The position numbers were made by a program, and so were the translations under genes. The notes below the pieces were generated by a model. The model did no database searches and was not told the origin of the DNA. It worked only from the letters and a program-made list of their open reading frames with translations. This document shows positions 1 through 5,869 of a DNA stretch of 10,253 bases, one piece after another (the first letter of the stretch is position 1; every line of letters begins with the position of its first letter). The stretch comes from Coraliomargarita sp. CAG:312 (GTDB lineage: Bacteria; Verrucomicrobiota; Verrucomicrobiia; Opitutales; Intestinicryptomonadaceae): positions 25,839 to 36,091 of the forward strand of contig FR901608.1 in the NCBI GenBank assembly GCA_000438015.1. The letters run 5' to 3'.

Positions 1-2
1 CT

Positions 3-1940
3 CTTGCCAACATCGCCCAGTATTTGAAAGACGGCAATTACAGCGGCTGGTCTCCCAAGCACAAAGCAAGGTGGAATATAGAGGGAGACGACCTTTCGAC
101 CCATTCTTCGCCGCTGGCCGAAGTTGAGGCGGCTCTCCTTTTGGACGACGAGGATTATTATAAAAATATAGCCCTGCCAACCATAGAGTACACCCTCTCC
201 CGCCGCGCCGCCCATTTTAGAACATTTAAGACCGACGAAACCGCATACGGGGTAAATCTTCACGAATTGAAAATACCCGGTGAAATTTGGAAAGCCGACT
301 ATTATGTTTCTCTAGATTCGCTTTTGGGTGGAAAAAACAAATGGCTTTACGGCCTGGCGAAGACTTCGGACGGAAAACTCAATTTTAGGGAATCGTCCAC
401 TCCCGCTTGGACGCAAAAACTCGGCTACTATATCGTAGAACCATCCCCCGAACTTCTTGAGGAAATCAAGGCGGATTGCGATAAGTGGATAGAGAAAAAT
501 TTTGAGTCCGGCTACCGCTACGATGTAAACTTCCAGTCTTTTATAAATTACGGGCTTTATCCTTATTGGTGGTATCTTCCGGAGCTATATAAAGCGACGA
601 AAGACAAGAAATATCTCGACTATGCAGAAAAAGGCGCATTCTTCACAATGTCCGGTCTATGGGATTTCCCGACTCCTCCGGAAGGCAAAATAACAATAAA
701 CAAAGATAATTTTTCTTGCGGGATATCGCATATATGGTGGAAGGGCAGGGAACATTACCGCCACGGAGCCGATATTTCACTCGGTGCGGCAAAAGCTTTA
801 AAAGAAGCGGAGCTTAACAAGCAAAATCTGCCGTTTTTCATCCCCGAAAAACAGGTTGACGCAAAACTCGTATCGCGCATAGGAGTTGGGATAGAGCAGC
901 ATTCCACCTATATAGGCGCTTTAAGCAATATTGTAATGCCTAGTTGGGCAAACGAAATGCTAAAAGTTTATCAGCTTACAGGCAGAGACGTGCTTATGAA
1001 GTTTTCGCGCCATTCTATAATAGGCAGATATTCCAATTTCTTAGGCTATTACGTGAACGGATTTACAGACATAATGCACGACAGCCGATATCCGTACATG
1101 GGGCCCGACATTACCAGTTTTTACTACCACCACGCTCCTTGCCACTTTGCCCAAACCGCGGATTATCTTTTCACCCAGATAGAGGTCGCAACTTCCGACA
1201 ACATAACATTCCCGTATGTGCGGCAGCAGGGGTATGTATGGTTTACGGACAGGATATTTGGAAAATCTGGCGGAAAAATTTTTTCTGACAACGATTGCCG
1301 CCCAATTTTAGACAAGCGCGCAGTCCGTCCTGATTCCCCGAAAGTAAGCACTCTTATGGCGCGCTCAAAAAACACAATTTGGGCGATTTTATACAACGAT
1401 TCGGCAAAAAAAATCTCAACTTCCGTAGAGTTTGACAGCCTTGCCAAGGCAATGAAGGGCGCAATTGCCGAGGGTGAAATAGAAAGCTATGACGCTTCAG
1501 GGAACAAGCTGCCTAAAACTTATACTTTTTACGGCGATAAAATTGTGGATATTGAGCCGATGTCAGTAGTAGCCCTCAAAATACCTGCTGAAGATTACGA
1601 AAATCCATCCGCAAAACTCGGGGAGCTTGGCTCGGACGCCCATATCCGCTTGGAGTCCTCCAAATTGCCCAAGGGATGGGGTGAAATGCATGCGTTCAGA
1701 ATACGCGGACCGTTCGGGAAAGACTCGATATATGTAGTATTTACAGGCGGATTTGAATCGAAAGACGCGAAAATCTCCCTAAACATAAAATCTCCGCAAA
1801 GTTCGATAACGCGCGGATATTATCCTTACGAGATTTCGGTTTATCCGCTTTCTCCGGAATCGGACATAGTTTTCGACGTTTCGGTCTTTGAGGGCGGCAA
1901 GCAGTTGTGGAAGTCGGAAGAGCTGGCTTTAAAAAAGTAG
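3..1940 (+). CDS. Large protein, possibly a carbohydrate-active (alpha/alpha)-barrel enzyme; 5' end missing
   Basis: The reading frame is open to the left edge, giving 645 visible codons and a TAG stop. The TTG at base 24 is an internal Leu codon (the frame continues upstream as ANIAQYLKDG), so no start can be assigned. The visible part is very rich in Tyr, Trp, Phe and His. Helical stretches contain clustered aromatics, such as NYGLYPYWWYLPELY near bases 547-590, HIWWKGREHYRHGAD near 727-771 and FYYHHAPCHFAQTADYLF near 1119-1172. From about base 1580 the sequence changes to alternating polar and hydrophobic residues typical of a beta-sandwich. A helical aromatic-lined body followed by a beta domain is the usual build of heparinase-like lyases and several glycoside hydrolase families, so a role in polysaccharide breakdown is my inference. 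I do not recognise a specific family or catalytic residues. A signal peptide, if any, would lie outside the window. The gene is certain; the function is weak. Confidence 0.9.
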   Translation, partial: LANIAQYLKDGNYSGWSPKHKARWNIEGDDLSTHSSPLAEVEAALLLDDEDYYKNIALPTIEYTLSRRAAHFRTFKTDETAYGVNLHELKIPGEIWKADYYVSLDSLLGGKNKWLYGLAKTSDGKLNFRESSTPAWTQKLGYYIVEPSPELLEEIKADCDKWIEKNFESGYRYDVNFQSFINYGLYPYWWYLPELYKATKDKKYLDYAEKGAFFTMSGLWDFPTPPEGKITINKDNFSCGISHIWWKGREHYRHGADISLGAAKALKEAELNKQNLPFFIPEKQVDAKLVSRIGVGIEQHSTYIGALSNIVMPSWANEMLKVYQLTGRDVLMKFSRHSIIGRYSNFLGYYVNGFTDIMHDSRYPYMGPDITSFYYHHAPCHFAQTADYLFTQIEVATSDNITFPYVRQQGYVWFTDRIFGKSGGKIFSDNDCRPILDKRAVRPDSPKVSTLMARSKNTIWAILYNDSAKKISTSVEFDSLAKAMKGAIAEGEIESYDASGNKLPKTYTFYGDKIVDIEPMSVVALKIPAEDYENPSAKLGELGSDAHIRLESSKLPKGWGEMHAFRIRGPFGKDSIYVVFTGGFESKDAKISLNIKSPQSSITRGYYPYEISVYPLSPESDIVFDVSVFEGGKQLWKSEELALKK

Positions 1941-2440
1941 CCCAGGCATTGGCGCGCAACTATGTTCATTTGCGACAGGCATAAAAAACTGCAACGCCGC
2001 CGGAGCGATATTTTACAAAAGCCCGCGGGCGTTGTAATATATTGCCGCATATAATGTATCTATGGGCGGAATGCGGTAAAGCTGCTGGCGCCTTTTTTGC
2101 CCGTTGATATTGTGGGAGATTGTTGGTTTTAAGCTTAAGGCTGCGTGTTGCATGCAATTCGCAGCCAAGCGCGTTGGGATTTTATTGCGCGCGCAAACTT
2201 GTTGAGGATGCGCGGAACTTATGGGCTGATGCCAAAAAATTTAAGTGCAATAGCCATTTTAAGTTTATGCCGTCAGTAAGGCTTTGCCGCAATCCATTTG
2301 GCAATGCTAAAAATTTTTATTGCTGTTTGAAAATTGCCGGGGCGATGCCCTGGATATGTATGTTAAAGGATTTTTATTCGGAATGCAATTGCGCGGGCTT
2401 TTATAATCGGAATGCATCGAAAATTTCGTTTTTGCAGGGC
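1941..2440. other. 500-bp non-coding gap between convergent genes
   Basis: This is the space between the + strand gene ending at 1940 and the terminator in front of the convergent gene ending at 2533. No frame here gives a believable protein: the longest open stretch is Cys/Phe-rich and runs through the terminator. CAACGCC at 1992-1998 can pair with GGCGTTG at 2028-2034, and the 3' arm overlaps the perfect palindrome GCCCGCGGGC (2021-2030). Read on the - strand, that hairpin is followed by a run of six T, which is terminator-like. A palindrome GGCGCC followed by six T lies at 2087-2098. The word GCAATTGCGCG occurs twice, at 2385-2395 and 2474-2484. I see no tRNA or recognisable RNA gene. Confidence 0.6.
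2129..2196. repeat. Cluster of three palindromes
   Basis: Three inverted repeats lie within 68 bases. TTAAGCTTAA at 2129-2138 is perfect. It is directly followed by a 28-base near-palindrome at 2139-2166, with arms GGCTGCG and CGCAGCC and core TTGCATGCAA, broken only by one T-T mismatch and one G-T pair. A perfect 12-base alternating palindrome, TTGCGCGCGCAA, sits at 2185-2196. The sequences are read directly; their function is unknown. No DnaA box or T-run accompanies them, so neither an origin nor a terminator is supported. Confidence 0.6.
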
Positions 2441-2473
2441 AAAAAAATCCTCCCTAAGGAAGGGAGGATTTTT
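2441..2473. terminator. Strong bidirectional intrinsic terminator
   Basis: A perfect 13-bp stem (2443-2455 with 2461-2473) has a five-base AAGGA loop. It is preceded by seven A and ends in five T, so it has a U-tract when transcribed from either strand. It lies 60 bp past the stop of the - strand gene that ends at 2533 and is the natural terminator for it. It would also stop + strand transcription arriving from the gene ending at 1940. Confidence 0.88.
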
Positions 2474-2532
2474 GCAATTGCGCGCTTTTCCCACTTATAT
2501 GAGTCCGCGCGCCTATTTATATATGGCATGCG

Positions 2533-3366
2533 TTAGCTTGCCGAATTTTCACCGCCGCCTTTTGAAGGCTTTGATCCGCCGGGGCGCCTGTCGTTGTAGC
2601 GTCGTTTGTTGCCTCCATTTTTACGGTGTCCGCCTTTTTTCCAGTCGCCGTTCTTGTTGCTGAATTTGCGGTCGCCGCGCCCTTTCCAGTTTTTGTCGCC
2701 ACCAATTTTGTTCTTGCGCTTTTTGTTTGGCTTTTTGCCAAAAATTGAGGCAACCGCTTCTTTTATTCGCATCCAAAGCGATATTGACGGGCACTTGCAG
2801 TCATCGGGAGAATACGATACAACCCCCTCCTTGGCTTTGGATTCATTGGAAAACGGGCTTCGATGGTCGGTCAGGCCGACTTCGATTGCCCTTGGCGCAA
2901 ATTGTTTGTCGGTCTCAAACGATGGGCCGCTGCGCACGGGCTTTTCGTCTTTTACTTCTTCTTGGCTCTTTGGGAAGTCGGCTTCGGAAACCTCCTCCGG
3001 CTTTTCTTCGCAGCGGGGCTTGCGCTGGCGTTTTTCGCCGCGTTCCCGCTGGTTTTTGCGATTTTCTGAGGATTCGTCTTCTCCGTACCCTTCCACATTT
3101 GAACCGCTCAATTTCTCTTTGAAGCTTGAGAGGTCTTCAATTTCGCCGCACGTTGCGGAATTTGCCGCGGAAATTTGCGACGTTTTTTTGGCGGCGTTGT
3201 TTCTTCCGTTCTTTCGGACGGGTTTTCTCACTTGGACTTTAGTTTCGTTTTTGGCTGAATCCAGAGCGGCTGACGATGGTTCGGATTGGCTTTGCGCCTC
3301 TTGAACGGGTTGGATTTCATCCTCGACGGCTGTGGTTTTGCTGTCGATGCTATTGTTTTCTTCCAT
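2533..3366 (-). CDS. Low-complexity protein with acidic/mixed N-terminus and Gly/Lys/Arg-rich basic tail
   Basis: 277 residues, not recognised as a named family. Residues 1-40 are acidic and polar. Residues 45-65 form a basic patch (RKPVRKNGRNNAAKK). Residues 95-145 alternate Glu/Asp with Lys/Arg and look disordered. Residues 195-210 (ISLWMRIKEAVASIFG) are the only hydrophobic segment and would make one amphipathic helix. Residues 211-273 are a Gly/Lys/Arg/Asn tail with few acidic residues, including GDKNWKGRGDRK and NKRRYNDRRPGG. Such RGG-like tails commonly bind RNA or other polyanions, so nucleic-acid binding is inferred from composition only. There is no signal peptide. The ATG at 3366 has no Shine-Dalgarno, only an A-rich leader, as for several neighbours. 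The frame on the opposite strand is also long (2606-3304), but its Ser/Phe/Leu-rich product and lack of context make the - strand reading the better one. The gene is monocistronic and ends at the terminator 2441-2473. Confidence 0.75.
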   Translation of the reverse strand: MEENNSIDSKTTAVEDEIQPVQEAQSQSEPSSAALDSAKNETKVQVRKPVRKNGRNNAAKKTSQISAANSATCGEIEDLSSFKEKLSGSNVEGYGEDESSENRKNQRERGEKRQRKPRCEEKPEEVSEADFPKSQEEVKDEKPVRSGPSFETDKQFAPRAIEVGLTDHRSPFSNESKAKEGVVSYSPDDCKCPSISLWMRIKEAVASIFGKKPNKKRKNKIGGDKNWKGRGDRKFSNKNGDWKKGGHRKNGGNKRRYNDRRPGGSKPSKGGGENSAS

Positions 3367-3668
3367 TGTTTTATCTATTTTTTCATTAGTGGGGAGCTCT
3401 ATTATTTTAGGCTGCGCTGCATACTTGCGTGAGTCTTACAACGTAATAAACAACATTCCGGCTGTCCCCATAAGTCGAATGCGTAAGTTTGTGCGAGTAT
3501 ATATATTAAATCTGCAATGCATGTAAGTGGGTTTTGCAGAGAGTATCGCCAAACGGGATACAATGAGACCATATTATTTAATTTATTACAACATTTTTTT
3601 TGCGAGGGAATTTTAGCTGGCAAATTTTGTCTCGACTATTCTATTTTACCGTATTTTAAAATAAAAAT
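3367..3668. other. 302-bp divergent intergenic region
   Basis: This spacer separates the - strand basic-protein gene from the + strand LUD gene and must hold both promoters. It becomes strongly A/T-rich towards the LUD start (3570-3668). A weak candidate -35, TTGTCT at 3627-3632, is followed by T-rich sequence containing TATTTT, but the spacing is not good enough to call a promoter. No convincing ORF, tRNA or terminator is seen. Confidence 0.5.
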
Positions 3669-4268
3669 ATGGAAATCGGGAAAATATTGGAAAATTTTAG
3701 GGAGAAGGGCTTTAAGCCTTTTTATTTTGATTCTTCCGGCAAGCTCAAAGATTTTTTGCTTAATGAGATTTCGGGCACTACTGTCGGTATGGGAGGGTCG
3801 ATGACGATTCAAGAGCTTGATATTTACAATCTCTTGTCCCAAAACAATAAAGTTTACTCTCATTCTGTTTGTTCCGATGCGGGCGTGATGCAGAATGCGT
3901 CCTTGTCTGAGTCATATGTTTTGAGCGCAAACGCACTGGCGGAAACCGGGGAGATTATCAATATAGACGGCAGGGGAAACCGCGTTGCGGGATCTATTTT
4001 CGGCGCAAATCTCAAGAGGGTTTTTTATATATGCGGAACAAACAAGCTTGCCGAAAATATCGAAAAGGGCATATGGCGCGCTAAAAATATCGCCGCGCCG
4101 AAAAATGCGCAGCGCCTTGGGCGCAAAACTCCGTGCGCCGTAAGAGCTGATAAATGTTATAATTGCAAATCTCCAGAGCGCATTTGCCGCGCCACGGTTA
4201 TTATTACAAATCCGCTTATAAACGTCGAAACTTTCGTCTTGATAGTGGAGGGGAATTACGGTTTCTAG
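3669..4268 (+). CDS. LUD-domain protein (LutC/YkgG-like, DUF162)
   Basis: 199 residues, cytoplasmic, close to the usual length of stand-alone LUD proteins. Family hallmarks seen: GMGGSMT at 40-46, the segment SANALAETGEIINIDGRGN at 86-104 followed by RVA, and NIAAPKNAQRL at 140-150. Near the C-terminus is a Cys cluster C156-x6-C163-x2-C166-x6-C173 within TPCAVRADKCYNCKSPERIC, which could bind a metal or Fe-S cluster. LutC-type proteins work with the Fe-S proteins LutA and LutB in L-lactate oxidation. Neither partner is visible here, so this solo copy may have another redox role; many stand-alone LUD proteins are uncharacterised. The start at 3669 follows an A/T-rich leader without a Shine-Dalgarno; it is preferred because the domain begins soon after it. 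The gene ends 107 bp before the small basic protein gene, with no terminator visible between, so read-through is possible. Confidence 0.92.
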   Translation: MEIGKILENFREKGFKPFYFDSSGKLKDFLLNEISGTTVGMGGSMTIQELDIYNLLSQNNKVYSHSVCSDAGVMQNASLSESYVLSANALAETGEIINIDGRGNRVAGSIFGANLKRVFYICGTNKLAENIEKGIWRAKNIAAPKNAQRLGRKTPCAVRADKCYNCKSPERICRATVIITNPLINVETFVLIVEGNYGF

Positions 4269-4308
4269 CATAAGCGCGCAACTTTTTCTGCCAATCGTCA
4301 AAAAATAC

Positions 4309-4336
4309 TTGCATTCTTTTTTTCACTATCTTTAAT
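4309..4336 (+). promoter_or_regulatory. Candidate sigma70-type promoter for the small basic protein gene
   Basis: TTGCAT at 4309-4314 and TTTAAT at 4331-4336 are separated by 16 bp. Each resembles its consensus (TTGACA, TATAAT). The predicted start of transcription would be about 4343, leaving a leader of some 30 bases that contains the Shine-Dalgarno. Position and spacing are good; there is no other support. Confidence 0.45.
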
Positions 4337-4361
4337 CCCTTAATTTATTGATTTTCCAAAG

Positions 4362-4367
4362 AAGGAG
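4362..4367 (+). promoter_or_regulatory. Canonical Shine-Dalgarno of the small basic protein gene
   Basis: AAGGAG with an 8-base spacer to the ATG at 4376. It fixes the start of this very short gene and is the best ribosome binding site in the window; most neighbours have A/T-rich leaders with no such motif. This suggests strong translation. Confidence 0.85.
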
Positions 4368-4375
4368 TTAATTTT

Positions 4376-4534
4376 ATGTCACAGCACAACAGTCTCAAGA
4401 GCGGAGGTTCCGCCACATCAAAGAAACGCAGCGTACTCAAACGTTTTGAGCGCATTGATTTGCTTCGCAAACGTGGCGCCATCAAAGAGATCACCCGCGT
4501 GACGGGTCTGCCCAAGACAAAGCCCGCAGAATAA
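4376..4534 (+). CDS. Small basic protein (Chlamydiae/Verrucomicrobia family)
   Basis: 52 residues, MSQHNSLKSGGSATSKKRSV at the N-terminus, then LKRFERIDLLRKRG and a C-terminus IKEITRVTGLPKTKPAE. About a quarter of the residues are Lys or Arg, with few acidic residues. I recognise it as the small basic protein family shared by Verrucomicrobia and Chlamydiae, a set of abundant, highly conserved proteins of ribosomal-protein-like size. Their role is not established; an association with the ribosome or nucleic acid is an inference from charge and size. It has its own candidate promoter (4309-4336), a canonical Shine-Dalgarno (4362-4367) and a downstream terminator (4628-4657), so it looks like an independent, well-expressed unit. 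Codons are mostly the C-ending or otherwise strong ones (CTC, AAG, CGC/CGT, ATC), unlike the more A/T-ending use in nearby genes, which also fits high expression. Confidence 0.92.
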   Translation: MSQHNSLKSGGSATSKKRSVLKRFERIDLLRKRGAIKEITRVTGLPKTKPAE

Positions 4535-4627
4535 GCTTACGGGCGGTTTGTTTCAATATTCTTTTCGCCGCGGCGGGAACAGCTTGGGATTTTTCCTTCG
4601 GTGCGGCGGATAAAAGCATGCAATAAG

Positions 4628-4657
4628 CGGCGCTTCACAGAAGGCGCCGTTTTTTTT
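4628..4657 (+). terminator. Intrinsic terminator downstream of the small basic protein gene
   Basis: CGGCGC at 4628-4633 pairs with GCGCCG at 4644-4649, with further pairing towards a small loop, followed by eight T (4650-4657). It lies 93 bp past the stop. An additional possible hairpin precedes it: CGCCGC at 4566-4571 with GCGGCG at 4603-4608. The transcript would thus have a structured 3' end. Confidence 0.82.
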
Positions 4658-4902
4658 GCGCTCGCTTGCTGCTGCGAATATTTTCTTGCTCCGCGAGCTC
4701 GGCGGGCGGAAATACTTGAGCATTAATCCGGATAGTTGTAGTCGGTTAGCCCTGCGCGCTCGGATGAATTCTTAACTGGATATTGCGCGGCGTGTTGCGA
4801 ATGTTTGCGCACGGGATAGGTCGGCTTGTAGCCTTGCGTTGTTTCCCGAAGAGGTGCAATCGATTAGCCGCACGGGCGTTTTCTTTGTTTATTATGCGCA
4901 GA
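4658..4902. other. Intergenic stretch between convergent units
   Basis: This lies between the terminator of the small basic protein gene and the stop of the - strand membrane-protein gene. It has no RNA gene that I can recognise. The only item of note is a stop-to-stop open stretch on the - strand (4723-4863), listed separately. No T-tailed hairpin for the - strand membrane-protein gene is evident. Confidence 0.5.
4723..4863 (-). other. Possible gene remnant or unrecognised short ORF
   Basis: The - strand is open for 46 codons between an in-frame TAA at 4864-4866 and the stop at 4723-4725. The peptide includes PLRETTQGYKPTYPVRKHSQ and ends in TDYNYPD, a composition that looks more protein-like than the other frames. 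There is no ATG or TTG; the only possible start is an in-frame GTG that would give 29 residues, with no Shine-Dalgarno before it. It may be the tail of a decayed gene, a short gene with an unusual start, or chance. It lies directly downstream of the membrane-protein gene on the same strand. Confidence 0.2.
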
Positions 4903-5652
4903 TTATATGTGGGGCATCATGGCATTCGATATGATGTCCAACGCAAAAAGCGCCAATAATATTAGAATTGCTTTGGGGAGCCCTTTGCCTTTCACAAATT
5001 TTTTTGCGCTGCGGAAAGTTTTCGAAAAATATTCTTTAGCGGAGAATTCGTTTGCCCAAATTGGTTCCGCTATAAATGGGATTTTTTTAAATATAACGCG
5101 CAAATAAAAATAGCATAATAAAAAGGAAATTAAGATGCTAAGTACGTTGAAAAACGATTCAATGAGGTACATTCCGGGTGCTTGTTGCGCCGGAAAATCG
5201 GCGGCCGTACAATACAAAAACACGCAAATCCGCCAAAGCGGTAAAATAGCCAGCGCCGCAACCCAAGTTCTAAAATATTCGCTTGCGGAAAATGTCTTGT
5301 TCTTTAGAAACCTGTAAGCCGAGTAAACAAGCAGCGCGCTCACCCCGAAAGTAAGTACGCAGTCCAAATAAATTATAATAAAGCCGAATATTTGATTGGG
5401 GAGGTATAACACGAAATATTCCTTAAAAAATTTCTCGGATTGCGCAATTGAGTCGAATTTTACAATAGAGAAATTGCCCGCTAAAATATTTGCCAAAATT
5501 TTATAAAAAAAGACCCAAACAAAAGCAAAAGCTATTTTTATGAGAGGCATTGAAAACAAGAAAAAGATAGATCTTCCGACAAGCGATTTTGGCATGTAAA
5601 ATCCAAAAATTTCGGGCTGCATTTCTTCCGTATTGTTTTGTTGCAAACTCAT
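4903..5652 (-). CDS. Multi-pass membrane protein of unknown function
   Basis: 249 residues and about five predicted membrane spans: roughly 28-52, 82-112 (possibly two short spans), 128-148, 164-188 and 226-244. Lys/Arg-rich loops such as RFLKNK (114-119) and FRSAKKFVKGKG (213-224) would lie on the cytoplasmic side by the positive-inside rule. I recognise no family motif, and no catalytic or transport signature is visible. The ATG at 5652 has AAAGGA only 2 bases upstream, which is unusually close. Met11 is an alternative start but its upstream GGAAG is no better placed. The gene is alone on its strand and diverges from the Gfo/Idh/MocA gene across a 217-bp spacer. Confidence 0.85.
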   Translation of the reverse strand: MSLQQNNTEEMQPEIFGFYMPKSLVGRSIFFLFSMPLIKIAFAFVWVFFYKILANILAGNFSIVKFDSIAQSEKFFKEYFVLYLPNQIFGFIIIYLDCVLTFGVSALLVYSAYRFLKNKTFSASEYFRTWVAALAILPLWRICVFLYCTAADFPAQQAPGMYLIESFFNVLSILISFLLCYFYLRVIFKKIPFIAEPIWANEFSAKEYFSKTFRSAKKFVKGKGLPKAILILLALFALDIISNAMMPHI

Positions 5653-5674
5653 ATTCCTTTAATTCCCAAAATAT

Positions 5675-5702
5675 TTGACAAAAGTCAACGCAGTTCTAGT
5701 AT
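5675..5702 (+). promoter_or_regulatory. Candidate promoter with embedded palindrome upstream of the oxidoreductase gene
   Basis: A perfect -35, TTGACA (5675-5680), is followed after 16 bp by TAGTAT (5697-5702). This would give a leader of about 160 bases for the gene at 5870. The -35 is the left half of the inverted repeat TTGAC-AAAA-GTCAA (5675-5688), whose right half gives TTGACT on the - strand, pointing at the membrane-protein gene. The - strand has only a poor -10 (GAATTA) at 17 bp, so the palindrome could instead be an operator. Confidence 0.45.
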
Positions 5703-5869
5703 CTCAATGAGATTTTAATCCAGCTGCGTTTTTTGCGGGAAGAAGTCAAAATAGTGCAATATAAAATCAGCCTACCCATTGCAAACCGCGCGCTGAAGTG
5801 CTATGATTGGTATAGCTTTCTAGGCGTCTATGGGGGCGCGGAATAATCTTTAACAAAAGGAAAAGCAAT

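Noticed and set aside
1992..2034. CAACGCC/GGCGTTG hairpin as terminator of the first gene
   Set aside because: The loop is nearly 30 bases and no T-run follows on the + strand. The T-run is on the - strand side, where no transcript end is needed because a far better terminator lies at 2441-2473.
1941..2532. Replication origin or attachment site suggested by the palindromes
   Set aside because: No DnaA boxes, iterons, integrase gene, tRNA gene or flanking direct repeats are present.
2120..2536. Open frame of 138 codons on the + strand in the intergenic gap
   Set aside because: It runs through the strong terminator at 2441-2473, has an odd Cys/Phe-rich composition, and overlaps the end of the convergent gene. 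It is better explained as chance.
2606..3304. Long open frame of 232 codons on the + strand opposite the basic-protein gene
   Set aside because: Its product is a Ser/Phe/Leu/Pro-rich string typical of the complement of Lys/Glu/Gly-rich coding sequence. It has no signal, domain or ribosome binding site, and the - strand gene has a matching terminator.
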